A stretch of DNA of 64,000 nt, from contig NW_024609837.1 in assembly GCF_016920785.2 (NCBI RefSeq), positions 48,362,745-48,426,744 on the forward strand. Reading direction: 5' to 3'. The notes beneath the pieces are model-generated. The model was not told the DNA's origin, searched no databases, and saw only the letters and a list, made by a program, of their open reading frames with translations. Position numbers and translations under genes: made by a program. Below are positions 9,791-20,997 of this stretch, in pieces; position 1 is the stretch's first letter, and every line of letters starts with the position of its first letter. The stretch is from Ixodes scapularis (taxonomy: Eukaryota > Arthropoda > Arachnida > Ixodida > Ixodidae).

Positions 9791-11897
9791 TGAAATGTCT
9801 ATGGTGAGCCTGCGACACCTAAAGGGGGCTCGCCGATCCAACCGTTGTGCTCGTCAATTGACTTTGTTGAGAGCCGTTTCGCGGCGCCACTGTGTTGTAC
9901 ACGCGTCCCATTTTCATACCGCAGCAAAATCAGATTGTGGCGTTGCTCGCCATTAACGACGAAAAAGGAATTTAAGATCGCACTAAGAAAATTAGCCCCG
10001 CTTACTTTGTACGTCAGAAGGGGATATTGTGTTTATGTGCCACCTGATTCCTTTTTTCTGTGTTTATAATGAGTAGCGCAGCAGTCTCATTGGCTAAGCA
10101 TGCGTAAACATCAGCTGGATCGGCTCACTCCCATTACGTGTCTCACGAGCCCTATAGCGAGACAAAGAAAATCTAAGTTGGAATTATTTTACTTGCCTCG
10201 TTCTTACTTGTAATGTATTAAATTACATTTTATTCGTTTCAGACAAACCACTTATTTATATATTTTTTTTTTGAAAAATCAGATTATTTGGCCAGTTTCC
10301 GATAGCATGTTAACAGATTTGCAAAATCCGCCTTTGTAATTAATAATGAGGTAGTCACGCTGGAGCCGCAAAAAACCCGCATTATCCACTGAGAGGTTAT
10401 ATATCAAAGTAGAATAGCTAACAGTTCGCGCTCAAATGTCTAAAGAACAAATCACAAAAAAATTTTATATAAAACCTCGAAGTAGAAGTGAACCGAAAAC
10501 ATGCTCGAGATTGTGATTTTGATTGACACTTCAGTGTTCTGGCGGTCCCCACTGCTTTTCCTGTTGCCGTTTTTTATTTTTTTTTATTTATGTTATTAAA
10601 AGAAATAACCTCGCATATTTGCAAAACCTTTGAGCATAGTACGGCCTCATAAATAGACGGATCATGACACTCATCAAACAGAGCGTTGACTAGGCAAGGG
10701 GCAGTGAATATGCGTGAACTGAACAACCATATTACGGAAGGACGTGAAAATTGGCATTTTAATTCCGTGACGCTCGTCAGTGATATTAATTGGTTTACAT
10801 ATCATAGTATCGCGAAGTTTGACAAACTTGCAATATTTATTTCACAATTATTCACACGCAGAGGCATGACAACGTAATGTTAGTGCTTAATATTTCAGGT
10901 TTTTTAATGACGATACAATATTTACGACGAATATTCCGCTCTAAAAGAACACACCAACAGTCACTGGATTAATTTAATCGGAACCGCTGTGCAACTAGCC
11001 TAGTTTAAACATTAACAGAGGGATTGGGCGAGGTGGCATCGGGGGACAGAAACACGATTACTTTCAAAACAAGCTAGCATTTTATATACAGTAACGATGC
11101 CGGGGTATAAAATGTGGCATATGCGTTATTTAACTTTCTCATTGGGGTTCGGTTTCACTGACTGTGCGGAAATTCCAAGATTTTACATATATTTACATAA
11201 TGGAATTTAAGAAACGGAGCAAGATACAAGAACCCCTAATTTTCATGAAGGAAAAGTGAATTGTTTGTAGAACTGGTCGCTGACGTCCAATGAGGAATAT
11301 ATGTTATCTGCCCATTTTGTTCCACTTTTTTCACATGGCTGTTTTACAACCTCTAACATTGGTACGTAAGCCGTAATATCTACACAGTACTTTGCATGCG
11401 ATAAATAAAGTAGTTATTAACAAACACGAACGGGTAATGTACAGGGCATCTGCGAGAAACCAAACTGTATTTTTTCACATCGCAAAAATAAACTAGACAT
11501 CGTGGGGAGCTCGAGCTCCGTCACGACGTAGTTCCAGCCGTTCGAGCAAGATACCAGAGTTTCAACACCCACCGGGACCTTATTCAAAAGTTATTGGTGA
11601 TTTTTTTTTTTTAATTTTCAACTGGAAAAAGGGGCCCATTTTCGAACGCTCGCGCTCTCGGTTTCTAGCGCCATAGAGCTCTATGTATTCGACAGCTTAG
11701 TCGGCCGCCATTGTACTATTGATATGTTCAGGAAATCGTTCATAACTCTAGAATAATATTAGGAATTGGTGTTGAAGATTTGTCATCTTTATTAAACGAC
11801 GGGGGCTACGCTCTGGCGGAGTACGAGTGCTTCGCGATGTCTAGTTTATTTTTCCGGTGCAAAAAACAGGGTTCGGTTTGCTTGCGGACGCCAGTTA
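9791..11897. other. Non-coding AT-rich interval
   Basis: No element or gene is recognised in about 2.1 kb. There are poly(T) runs near 10260 and 10575 and a poly(T) run near 11601-11612. Confidence 0.45.
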
Positions 11898-12860
11898 CCA
11901 TCGGCACGGAGTGAAACCCGAACGCCGGAACGCGTGGCCACCGATACAGGCTGCTCCACCTGGTGGGCCCCTGAGAACTAATAAAAACGCACCTGGGTGC
12001 GAGGGTGCGGGTCCTACTAAGATGTCCTCGACCCTCGCGTGGCTCGGTTAGGGCTCCCGTGCTTCGCCGGTGGCGCGCTGTAAGCTTCGTCACGCGGGGT
12101 GCTTTTCTGTAGCCGCACTGTCGCCCCATATCGTCCGGTCGACACCAGGTGGCCGCTTAACCTGGCTATAGCTCTTTGCGATAGGCCCTGCTTATACAGG
12201 GTGATGAATTTATTCCGCTCCCGAATTGATACGCCTGGTATATCGGTGGTTACCAAAGAGAGCGTCAACAAGCAATTCCTCTTTTTTTAAGAATTGACTG
12301 ATAACCTCGCACGAAAAAATGCGCATTGCTCATAAATACCGAGGCATCCGCGTCAGTGTGTTGCATCTTTTTTTTTTTTCATTAAGAGTATGGTCGTGCG
12401 ATCAAACGAATTTTATTTCGCGTTTATGACGTTTCGCTATTTCTCAGAAACCGCGCGTTGCACGTTGTTCATCGCAGCATGGTTCCGGTTACACGTCATC
12501 AAGCACTGCGGGTCTTCTGTGGACGAAATGTCTAAACTTTCATTTCGCCCTTGCGATACACAACGCGATAAGGAATGACAGCGCTGAAGAGATATCGCTG
12601 GGAATCCGATACGCAAAGCGAATGACAGTGCTTTTTCTATCGGATGTGACAGTGCTTTTTCTATAGGACGGCGCTTACAGCGCGCCATCGGCGAAACGAG
12701 GAACTTCCAGAGGAGCCGCGCGAGGGTCGAGCCCATCTTAGTAGGACCCGCACCCTCGCACCCCTGCGCATTTTCATTAGTTCTCAGGGGCCCTCCAGGT
12801 GGAGCAGCCTGTATCAACGGCCACGCGTTTTGGCGTTCCGGTTTCATTTGGTGCTGATTG
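11898..12860. mobile_element. Tc1/mariner-type element with long inverted repeats, internally deleted
   Basis: Arms of about 190-195 bp are inverted copies (11898-12085 and 12662-12860). They share ATACAGGCTGCTCCACCTGG and GCGGGTCCTACTAAGATG. TA dinucleotides flank both ends (11896-11897, 12861-12862), which is typical of Tc1/mariner insertion. The interior holds the transposase-like HTH remnant (12160-12271, - strand). Tandem short blocks (GACAGTGCTTTTTCTAT) occur near 12625-12664. Confidence 0.75.
12160..12271 (-). pseudogene. Tc1-like transposase N-terminal helix-turn-helix remnant
   Basis: The - strand segment RERNKFITLYKQGLSQRAIA matches the first helix-turn-helix of Tc1-type transposases (I-x-L-x-x-x-G-x-S-x-R-x-I-A). 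The frame runs directly into the left inverted repeat, so the second DNA-binding helix set and the DDE/DDD catalytic domain are missing. Position inside a TA-flanked inverted-repeat element supports the call. It cannot be functional. Confidence 0.6.
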
Positions 12861-13202
12861 TACAGTACCGGGAATAATGATTTCAGAAACTCAGGTAAAA
12901 GAATGCCTTAAAAACAGCCAGCCACGTAGACTTGTAGGGGCGCCCGGAGGTCGTTTCCGAAATTCTTCCCGAAAACGTCGGTGGTTCTCTTCTGAGCTCT
13001 CGAAGATCACCCTTCACTTGCTTGTTGGGAACAGAATTCACCATGGAGATGACTCACACCCCAAAACAACACGGATGAAAGTTGTAGACAAGAAAAGAGA
13101 CGCGCTAACGACCAGAGAGTGCAAAGCGGACGACATATATAGCAGAACAAAAATTGTCTAAAAAAATTATAGCGGTTTACAACTCCCTGCAACGCCGAAT
13201 TA

Positions 13203-13462
13203 AAGCACAGCTCTTGTGGAGGAGGAGAGAAGGGTACTGAGGGGAGGGTATAGTCTCCTCCCTCCTCCTCACCTCCTCATCCTGCAAGCAACACCTCCCT
13301 CGGAGCGGCGTCGCCGTCGGCGTAACCGTGAGCTCATGGGGCTCACGTGACGTCACCGGCGTCACGTGACCACACGGAGGTCACGTAACCTCATGGTTAC
13401 GCCGACAGCGACTGCGATGGTGACGCCGCTCAAGCCGGAAACAGGCGCCTAGAGCTGCGCCC
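13203..13462. mobile_element. Minisatellite-carrying MITE, copy 2
   Basis: The left end AAGCACAGCTCTTG and the right end AGAGCTGCGCCC are flanked by TA (13201-13202, 13463-13464). A GA-rich block follows the left end, then CT-rich sequence, then TCACGTGAC-containing units (13342-13400) and the family tail CCGCTCAAGCCGGAAACAGGCGCC. About 30 bp before the left end (GTTTACAACTCCCTG...) is also shared with copy 3, so the true left boundary may lie near 13173. Confidence 0.72.
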
Positions 13463-14337
13463 TAAAAAAAGAAGACGCCACATCCGTTTTGTTGTTCTTG
13501 TTTTATCTTGATTAATAATGTTTTACTGGTAGCATACAATATTCATACATTGAAAATTCATGTAGAAAAAGATCGCGTCCCTTCTGGCTCAGAAAACTCG
13601 TCTGCTATTGCCAAGGTTGAGGATGGCATACGAGGACGAAATATTACATTGTCTGAAGACTGCCTCTAGATGTACTTGCAGTGTGACCATGGCCTGAGAG
13701 CACGCCACCGGAGCATCTCGTCGTTAATATTCCCGGAATCCCAAACGTATATTTCCCTGCACCCAGATGCCCATATTCAGCGATAGCGTCTGCAACCGCG
13801 GCACGGCTCAAGCATACCGCCTGTAATCTTACGTGCCGCCATTTGTCCGCTGCTGCTCTAATTAATCAGACGCCTTTCTTTAGCAGACGGCCGCCGCAGG
13901 TAGGGATTTGTCGTTTTGGTTTTGAACGTTTTAATCGGGTAATCTGTGTAGTGAACGTTTTATAACATTGATGCACTTCCTTCAGGTCACCTTTCCAAAC
14001 GATTTGAGTTCAATACGTCAACAAACCGAATTATACGCTCACTCCAATTAGGCACTGATCCCCGCTTTTCACCTTTTAGTTTATATATTGTTTCTTTGTG
14101 CCAAAACCGCAGATACGCGAGTAATCGTGTGCATTTCAATGACGCTAGTTGACTCTTTGCAGGCACTACACACCGAGTGGATTTGGCGATATTCCTGGTT
14201 GCATCAGACGGTGCCGGTGGCACGAAGCAAGACCGCCATGAAGAAGCCCTTGGCAACGGCATCGGGGGAACCCAGAATTCCCGGTGCAGAATGCTGGTGG
14301 AGTGGATAAACTTTTGCGGAATACAACCAGCATAAAA
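13463..14337 (+). other. Region upstream of the GPCR exon; possible 5' UTR
   Basis: An acceptor-like TTGACTCTTTGCAG lies near 14148-14161 and could start the first visible exon. A 14-codon upstream ORF (14291-14335) ends two bases before the predicted start codon. No promoter motif can be assigned. The frame containing the GPCR is open back to 14242 but has no ATG before 14338. Confidence 0.4.
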
Positions 14338-15117
14338 ATGCTCACAATAGAAAATGCGAGCCTTACAGATACAATTGGCTGTCAGGTGTCTTCATCATTC
14401 GCGTCGCCTAACACAACCCGCATTACGAATTGCACAGACGAAGACGACGTGATGGGTCCACGGTACCATAAGCGCGTCCGCATCGCCATCATTATCATCA
14501 TGATCGCCTTATCGGTGTTCGGAAACAGCGTGGTCTGCTGGAAGCTCGTCTTCAGAAGACGGCGCCGCCGCGTGTCCAAGGCCCGCGTGCTCTTCCTGAA
14601 CCTTGCCATAGCTGACCTCCACGTCGCTTGTATCACGATGACGTCACAGGTCGTCTGGGAGGTCATGGGACGATTGTGGATAGCCGGCGACGTCTTCTGT
14701 AGGTTCCTCAAGTTTCTGCAGACGTTCGTCCTGGTGTCTTCTACGTACATGTTGGTTAGCATCGCCCTTGACAGACACATCGTCATCGTGACTCCACTGG
14801 CTCCGAGCCCAGATCCGTGGAAACTGGCGATCGCGACCTGGGCGTTGTCGTTATTGCCGTCGCTACCGAACCTCTACGTGTTTAGGAGCATGGAAGTAAG
14901 TCCCGGCAAGTGCTACTGCACGTCAATCTTCTACGACCGTCAGACACCCAAGTACCACCGGCAGGTCTACATGGGGTTTGTGTTCTTTATGGTGTTCATC
15001 GCGCCCCTGGTGCTACTCGTGGCCTTGTACGCTGGAATATTGTTGGTTATCTGGAGGCAAGGTGCAAAGAGCAGCACAACGGGACAGCAGACCGCCTCGT
15101 CATTTCCGAGAGCAAAG
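14338..15117 (+). CDS. Neuropeptide-type rhodopsin-like GPCR, exon A (residues 1-260)
   Basis: This exon encodes a plasma-membrane peptide receptor coupled to G proteins. The start is the first in-frame ATG after a stop at 14239 and has A at -3. The N-terminus carries N-glycosylation sites at N6, N25 and N31. TM1 is at about 46-71 (N63 in FGNS), followed by an Arg-rich first loop. TM2 is at 84-109 (D93 in LAIADL). TM3 is at 119-150 with C121 and D145-R146-H147. TM4 is at 162-183 with W168. The second extracellular loop has C192 and C194. TM5 is at 209-238 with P223. The exon ends in phase 0 at AAG|GTGCGT, and the frame stops four codons later if unspliced. TM order and motifs fit the vasopressin/GnRH/AKH/CCAP receptor group. 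I cannot decide the ligand. No frameshift or stop interrupts the exon. Confidence 0.9.
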
Positions 15118-15599
15118 GTGCGTGTGTCTTGAGTGTCTTCACGCTTCGTAATGGCGTCTCCGATGGTTTGCCCACTTGGGTTTTTGAAAGAAAACAAATT
15201 GCTGTCTACGTTTAGCACTATTAGCGACGGTTTCTTTTTGTGCATTACCTAAATGTGACTTTCCAGAAATGCGTTTGTGGAATTGCGTTTGGTAAACTCA
15301 AGTTATAGCTAAATCCGAGACACAAAAGAAGAGGAAGGCACTGTAAAACAGCAGCAGACACCTTATGCGTCGTCACTGTTTTTACGTGTCAGTCTTTACT
15401 GCAGAGACAGATTTTTCAAGGGATGGTGTGTGTCGTTCTTCTTTTACGTATCGTCCTCTTTCTTTCATAATTTGCGTTTTGTTATGCAAAATAGCATTGG
15501 CGTGATTGGTGTTTTGTACGTTGTTACCGCCTTTGATCCGTCCTATGAGTGTTTTCTGCGAGCACGAATTTCCTTCCAGTTGACTAGTACACTCCAAAG

Positions 15600-16999
15600 C
15601 AGGGATGGGCAAAATACATGCAAATATGTAAGGAAATACAAATACAAAATACTTCGTCAAAAATGTATTTAATTACAAATCTAATTACATTTCTAAAAAA
15701 GCATTTAAGTACAAGATACAAATACAACCAAATGTATTTGGTCTCCTCCAAATACTTTTCCAAATACATTCTTCCAAATTTGCGTCAGCGACTTCAGGGC
15801 ACCTGCAACGGGTTTCTGGTTATCTCATTTTTGTTTTGCATCGCACACTCGGGAGTTAGTGTGCGAGGCTCTAGTAACGTAATAGAAATATTGCCACGAT
15901 CGTCGGCGAGCGACCGCGTGCGTGACCGAGTGGTTATCGCACTTGACTGTCGCGGGGAATGTCTAGGTTCGATTCCAGTCAGTGGAATGCTCTTTTATTT
16001 ATTCGTTAAACATTGCGTTCTCGGCAGTTCGAGAACATTCTCGTCTGATCGAGTTTCGAATGTTGGAGTCGCCGAACATTCTAGTCCGATTATTCCAGAA
16101 GCCAACGCGCGTACGTAAGGGGCTCCGCGTGGCGATCTGCAGTCAGTTTCGCCCCAGCGTTCGACTCTGCTCTTTCGCCGACTTCGACGCCCGCGACGCT
16201 CTGCTGTTATCTGATGGTTCTTTTTATGTGTGGGCACAAGTTCGCCCTATTAAACGTTTAGTTCCTTCAGTTATTCGCCGCCTCATCACTTGTCCTTCCT
16301 GACAATATAATCACAAAAGAAAAAAGTGTAATCAGCCTGGAGGTAATAGCTGAAAAAAGCACAGGGCATCAAGCAGCTTTTTTTGCCGATTAAATTTTGG
16401 AATAGACCAACAAAGAACCGAGACGACCAAGACGCGCAGCACTAGCTAGAGAATTTTTTATTTTTGCAGCTCGCACCAGTTACGAAAATCTGGACGACCT
16501 GCGCATTTAGAATGTTCCAGGCAAAAATATGGATGGAAACCAGGCTGGAAAACATTACAGTTGTCACAGGCACTTATTGAGCCAGTCTGCCTGTGAACGT
16601 TGATTTCGTCACTATTCTTGCCCTGGACTAGCACCGTAATCACAAAGTCACTAAACGCTTGTGCTTGATTGAGAGACACTGCATTCGGCGCAGAACGTAG
16701 TTTTCTTCCTGCTCTGGAGAGTGCCTTTAAAATAAAGCCGGAGGAGAAAAAGAAAAAAAGCCCCATGGCCGAATAAAGGATGGAGACTAAGTCTTACAAC
16801 CACATGCATAAAAACAAGATGTATTTTCGCCCACAAAATTGTATTTAATTACAATTGTATTTGAAATACCCACGTTTTAGTATTTAAATACACACGTCAA
16901 ATACATTGCCCAATTTGTAATTAAATACAAATGCAAAATACACAAAGCATTTGAAATACGTATTTCAAATACTTGTATTTGAAATACTGCCCATCCCTG
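15600..16999. mobile_element. hAT-type non-autonomous element A, with 8-bp target duplication
   Basis: Termini CAGGGATGGGCA and TGCCCATCCCTG are inverted repeats. The 8-bp CTCCAAAG is duplicated at 15592-15599 and 17000-17007, diagnostic of hAT transposition. Subterminal regions are packed with short AAATACAAATAC/GTATTTG motifs on both sides. It shares its whole body with element B (23608-24458, opposite orientation). A SINE (15890-16327) interrupts it. No transposase is present. Confidence 0.93.
15890..16327 (+). mobile_element. tRNA-derived SINE, copy 2, inside hAT element A
   Basis: A box TGACCGAGTGGTTA and B box GGTTCGATTCC are intact. Element B preserves the uninterrupted sequence (AATAGAAAT joined directly to GTAATCAGC, reverse-complemented), so the borders 15889/15890 and 16327/16328 are read from an empty homologous site. 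The tail matches copies at 1309 and 30718. Confidence 0.85.
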
Positions 17000-17007
17000 C
17001 TCCAAAG

Positions 17008-17564
17008 TAAATATCACCTTTATTAAACAATCGAACTTTTTTGATACATTAAAGTGTGCCTGGTGTTAGTGCCGCAAAATACTTTGTTAGCCAGTCACAT
17101 TATGTAGTTCGTAGTATAAAATCGGAATCTGTTTATTCTCGTCTGCAAGCTGACATCAAAAGCGTTAGGTGCTACCTTTGAAAACCGCATGTTACTTAAT
17201 CCCCAGAATACAAAATAACTGTGTTTCATAAAAAGCTTGGAGAAATAGTTTCTCATTCAATATTAGAGGCAGGCGATTCCCAGGGCTGCTTCTATCGGGT
17301 ATCTTTCTTGGTGTATCAACAGTTGGCTTTCGTTTAATCACCATTTCTGCTTAACTTTATATTCGGCATGAAGAATGCTGGTTACCGATACTGACCTGTC
17401 GCCAAATTACACTTTTTATGTTGTTTACTGCTCTTTTATAAACCTATCGCAACTGAAATTTTCATTTCAACATGTGGATTCTTTTGAATGGGTCACAAAC
17501 TATCGGTAAGAAAAATTTACAAAAAAAGTGAAAGCCGTTTACAACTCCCTGTAACGCTAAATTG
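17008..17564. other. Non-coding interval
   Basis: No gene is recognised. The last 30 bp (GTTTACAACTCCCTG..., 17538-17564) are shared with the flank of the MITE at 13203. Confidence 0.4.
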
Positions 17565-18042
17565 GAGCGCAGCTCTTGAGGAGGAGGAGGGAAGGGTAGT
17601 GAGGGGAGGGTAGACCCCTCCTCCTCCTTTCCTCATTCTTTAAAATGCTCCAGGGGGTCACCTGACCTCGGGGGGAGGGGGTCACGTGACCTCGGGGGGG
17701 GGGGGGGGGTGTCGCGTGACTTTGGGGGGGGAGGGGGGGTCACGTGACCTCGGGGAGGGGGCAACGCGGCCTCGGGGGGTCACGTGACTTGGGGGTTATG
17801 TTGGGGGTCATCTTGGGGGTTACGTGTCCTTGAGGTGACCTCGGGGGTTAACGTGACCTTGGGAGGGGTCACGTGGCCTTGGGAGGGGTCGCACGACCTC
17901 GGGGGTCACGTGACCTTGGGGTGACTTTGGGGAGTCACGTGACCTTGGGGTGACCTTGGGGGTCACGTGACCTTGGGGTGACCTTGGTTACGCGGACGGC
18001 GACGCCGCTCATGCCGGAAACAGGCGCCTAAGAGCTGCGCTC
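17565..18042. mobile_element. Minisatellite-carrying MITE, copy 3 (CACGTGAC-type array)
   Basis: The left end GAGCGCAGCTCTT and right end AAGAGCTGCGCTC form the family inverted repeat. TA follows the right end (18043-18044); the left flank is TG. The interior (17650-17990) is a G-rich tandem array of roughly a dozen units based on GGTCACGTGACCTCGGGG, with an uninterrupted G run near 17693-17710. The family tail GACGCCGCTCATGCCGGAAA precedes the right end. Confidence 0.8.
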
Positions 18043-20339
18043 TAAAACGAGTATTAAATAGGGTGTACAGCAATTATAACGAATTGAGTCATTTTGGTGA
18101 CTGTGAGACGTTGCTTGAGCAATTTTTATTGCCTAAAGCGATCGTGAGAAGGGAGTAGAGGTTAACTAATTAATAACGTCGTTCATGGTGACCTAAATGC
18201 AAGTCATAAATTAAAGTTCCCGGATTTTGATGACTCAACTCGGGTCAATGAGTACATATTTTATTATCTTCGTGTCCCCATGTTTGAGGATTCAAATGAC
18301 TAGATAAACCACATAAATTTGACATTCATATCATTTCAAAGGTTAAAAGCGTGAACTGATACACGGACGACACAAGAAAAGCGTACGAAAAGGGCAGTGA
18401 CTGTCCTTGTTTTACGCCTCTTCGTGTTTATTTCATGATTTTATTAAAGAAACTTGCACTCAGCCAGACTGCCGTTCACCACATCAATATCAGGCCCTAA
18501 ACCGGTAACATATCGGCAGTGCTATATAAAGCTTTATATAAGAAAACAGTTCCTCGTCCAACAGAAAACTAGCCAAGATCCTCACACACTTTTCACCCGT
18601 GTTCTTGGTAAAGAAAGCTTCAACGATTTATCCATCCCTCTTCATATGCTGTTTGAACAAGCCTTGTAAAATCTAAAAGCGGTTTGCCTCTGCCACGCTT
18701 ACAGTTGAACAATATTATCAGGTATATTGCGCTGCGAAGTTACACTGAACAAACACGTAAGCTATAAGGCGATTTATTAGACAGAATAGAACACGACCTA
18801 CTTACGAGGGCCCGGACTAACAGCTGTGTATTTGACCTTTCTTCTTGCGAATTTATACCCATTTTGAAACACGAAGAGTGGCCTTATAAGTCTTAGAAGT
18901 AACAACTGGACTACGCTTACGATGCTCCGCGAGATGCCCCCCCCCCCCCCCCCCTTAATAGTCACGTACTGCGAGCCTGTGCTCTATAGGCCTGTCATGA
19001 AAGGGACCATGAAATGAGTTTTTTTACTTCGGCCAAATAGCTTTTACATTAACCCTTCAATGTTCACAGAACACCGAAGAGGCATCCGTTTTCGTGACGG
19101 TTTGTTAACATCTACACGAAATATTATTAAAATATCGAGCTTTTGTTCTCCACCTCACCACAAAGCAAGCCGCTGCGTAATCATGAAGGTCGTGACGTTC
19201 TTTGGCACCGGAACCGGAGGTGCTCTCGGCAGTCGAAAAGTGGGAGCGTTAGCGGCGAGCTGGCTGTGTACCGGTAGGCTTTGGAACATGGTTTTACTGC
19301 GCTGGTGGTTCGGATACCACCGACATAATTTTTGAATCGGCGCCTCTCATCAGCGCCATAGCCATTGACACATCGCAGCTGCACGAAGTACAATTAGATA
19401 TCTTGCGCTACTGCGACAGCATGAGACTGGTCCTATACTCCGGTACACCTGTTGGAAAGTAAAGGCGAGTCTTCCAACGAAGACTACAGGAAGGCTACGC
19501 CAAACATATGTTTGGTGTCTCTTAAAAGGAAACGAAAGTGGCGATATCACGTCTGATTGGTTAGAGGCTCAAATGGCGCAATGTCCCTGCGAAAACGATG
19601 GCAGAGACAGGTAAGACGAGCGGTCCCACCCCCAACCCCCCTTCCCCCCCCCCCCCCCCCCCCCCCCCCCGATTCTGACAAAACATTGCCGTTTGGTTTC
19701 CTTGCTCTTTTGTCTGAAAGCGGGGCGAATCCGTCGATGGACTCGGCGTAAAACCGATAGACTTTGTCTTATTTTAGTGATGGGTGCCATATGTACCGGG
19801 AACAAGGATCGGTTGCGTTTCTTAGTGTTTGTGACGTGAATGGATAATGTCTTACGAGTATCTGCCGCTAACAAAAGACGCTTCCAAATGGGTTTTACTT
19901 CCACGTCGTCGAGAGCGCAGTGGCGAGGCCGGTGAGGCTGCAACGGCGACACTTGTGTCCCGCGGGGTCGTGCTCGTTTTACGGTTTACTTTTATCTAAA
20001 CGAAGTTAAGTTGGTGTCGTGCTGTGACCGCATGGGCTGTGAACGCCAGCGAATCACCGAGCGTTGAGATCGTCTCGGTAGTGCACGTACTACGTCGTGT
20101 TGACGCGGGGACACATCCGAGATCGGCGTGGATCATGTACTTTTGCTTGACAGTCGAGCTAACTTCGTCCACTTCTGCGAAAGTCACCGGCAATCCAGCG
20201 TTACGACCACGCTACGTGAAAGTCTTCTTCGTCCTTAGTGTTTTGTTTTATGAGTGATTCAACAGTGAGCAGAAAGCATATCAAACTCACGTTTGATATG
20301 CTCGCTGCCCCATCGAGAAGACCATCATAAATATATGCT
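18043..20339. other. Non-coding interval with homopolymer C tracts
   Basis: A poly(C) run lies near 18938-18954 and a longer one near 19643-19670. The segment about 19500-19590 (GTGTCTCTTAAAAGGAAACGA and following) resembles one arm of the MITE at 47145-47355, so it may be a half copy. Short frames here show no family motif. Confidence 0.45.
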
Positions 20340-20600
20340 GATCCATCAAACATTCTTGATTGCCATCAGACCTTCTTTATGCCTCGTGAGGCATCCTTGA
20401 TGACCAATCAGTCCTTCCTCACGGCCCATTACACTTTCTTGATGGACCATCGCACGTTCCTGATGGTTCAGCAGACCTTGATTGGCCAACAGACCTTCTT
20501 GGTGGCCCGTCAGACTTCATTGATGGTTTCTGATGGACCACGAAACATTTTGATGGTGGCTCATGGACCAATAAAGACTTCTCTTTGTAGCTCACACACC
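20340..20600. repeat. Degenerate ~21-bp minisatellite
   Basis: Units resemble CCTTCTTGATGGCCCATCAGA and repeat about ten times with substitutions and small indels. Similar units reappear at 21618-21700 (CCATCAGACG..., CAGACCTTCAGCCCGTCAGG), about 1 kb away, suggesting that the array was split or duplicated. Confidence 0.72.
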
Positions 20601-20699
20601 GTCGAATCGTGTCTTGTGCTGACTGACGGACCATCGAAACGTTTTGCTGTTGCCCGGGTGAGACCATCAGGATATCTCGATAGACAGTCAGAACGTCAG

Positions 20700-20966
20700 A
20701 AAGGCTGATCGCGCTTCTCATGACATCTTTCGGTGGTAGAAAGAACCTGACATTCTTTGGAAGTTTCCAGCAGTGGCCGAGAGGCTGAGCTAAGGTTCTC
20801 ACGTCGTCACGCATCCGTGGATTATAATTGGTGTGGAGAGCTTACAGCGGCGTTGCTCAATAAGGAGTGTCCAATCCCTATTAACCCGCCGCAACAATTG
20901 TTCTAGGATGCTCCAAAGGTCACGAAGACACCTTCAATAGTCTCAAGTATGTTTTTGCAGCCATCG

Positions 20967-20997
<31 letters not shown>

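Noticed and set aside
14284..14337. GTG at 14284 as the start of the GPCR
   Set aside because: Non-ATG initiation is unlikely here; ATG 14338 is in frame, has A at -3 and gives a normal-length N-terminus.
15920..15995. Functional tRNA gene
   Set aside because: A and B boxes are present, but the same block with the same 3' body occurs three times, so it is a SINE head.
19060..19335. 91-codon ORF with a GTGTGG-type glycine motif
   Set aside because: The motif is isolated; no kinase or dehydrogenase context, no splice signals.
20760..20820. tRNA-like A box (GTGGCCGAGAGGCT)
   Set aside because: No B box at the expected distance and no T-arm.
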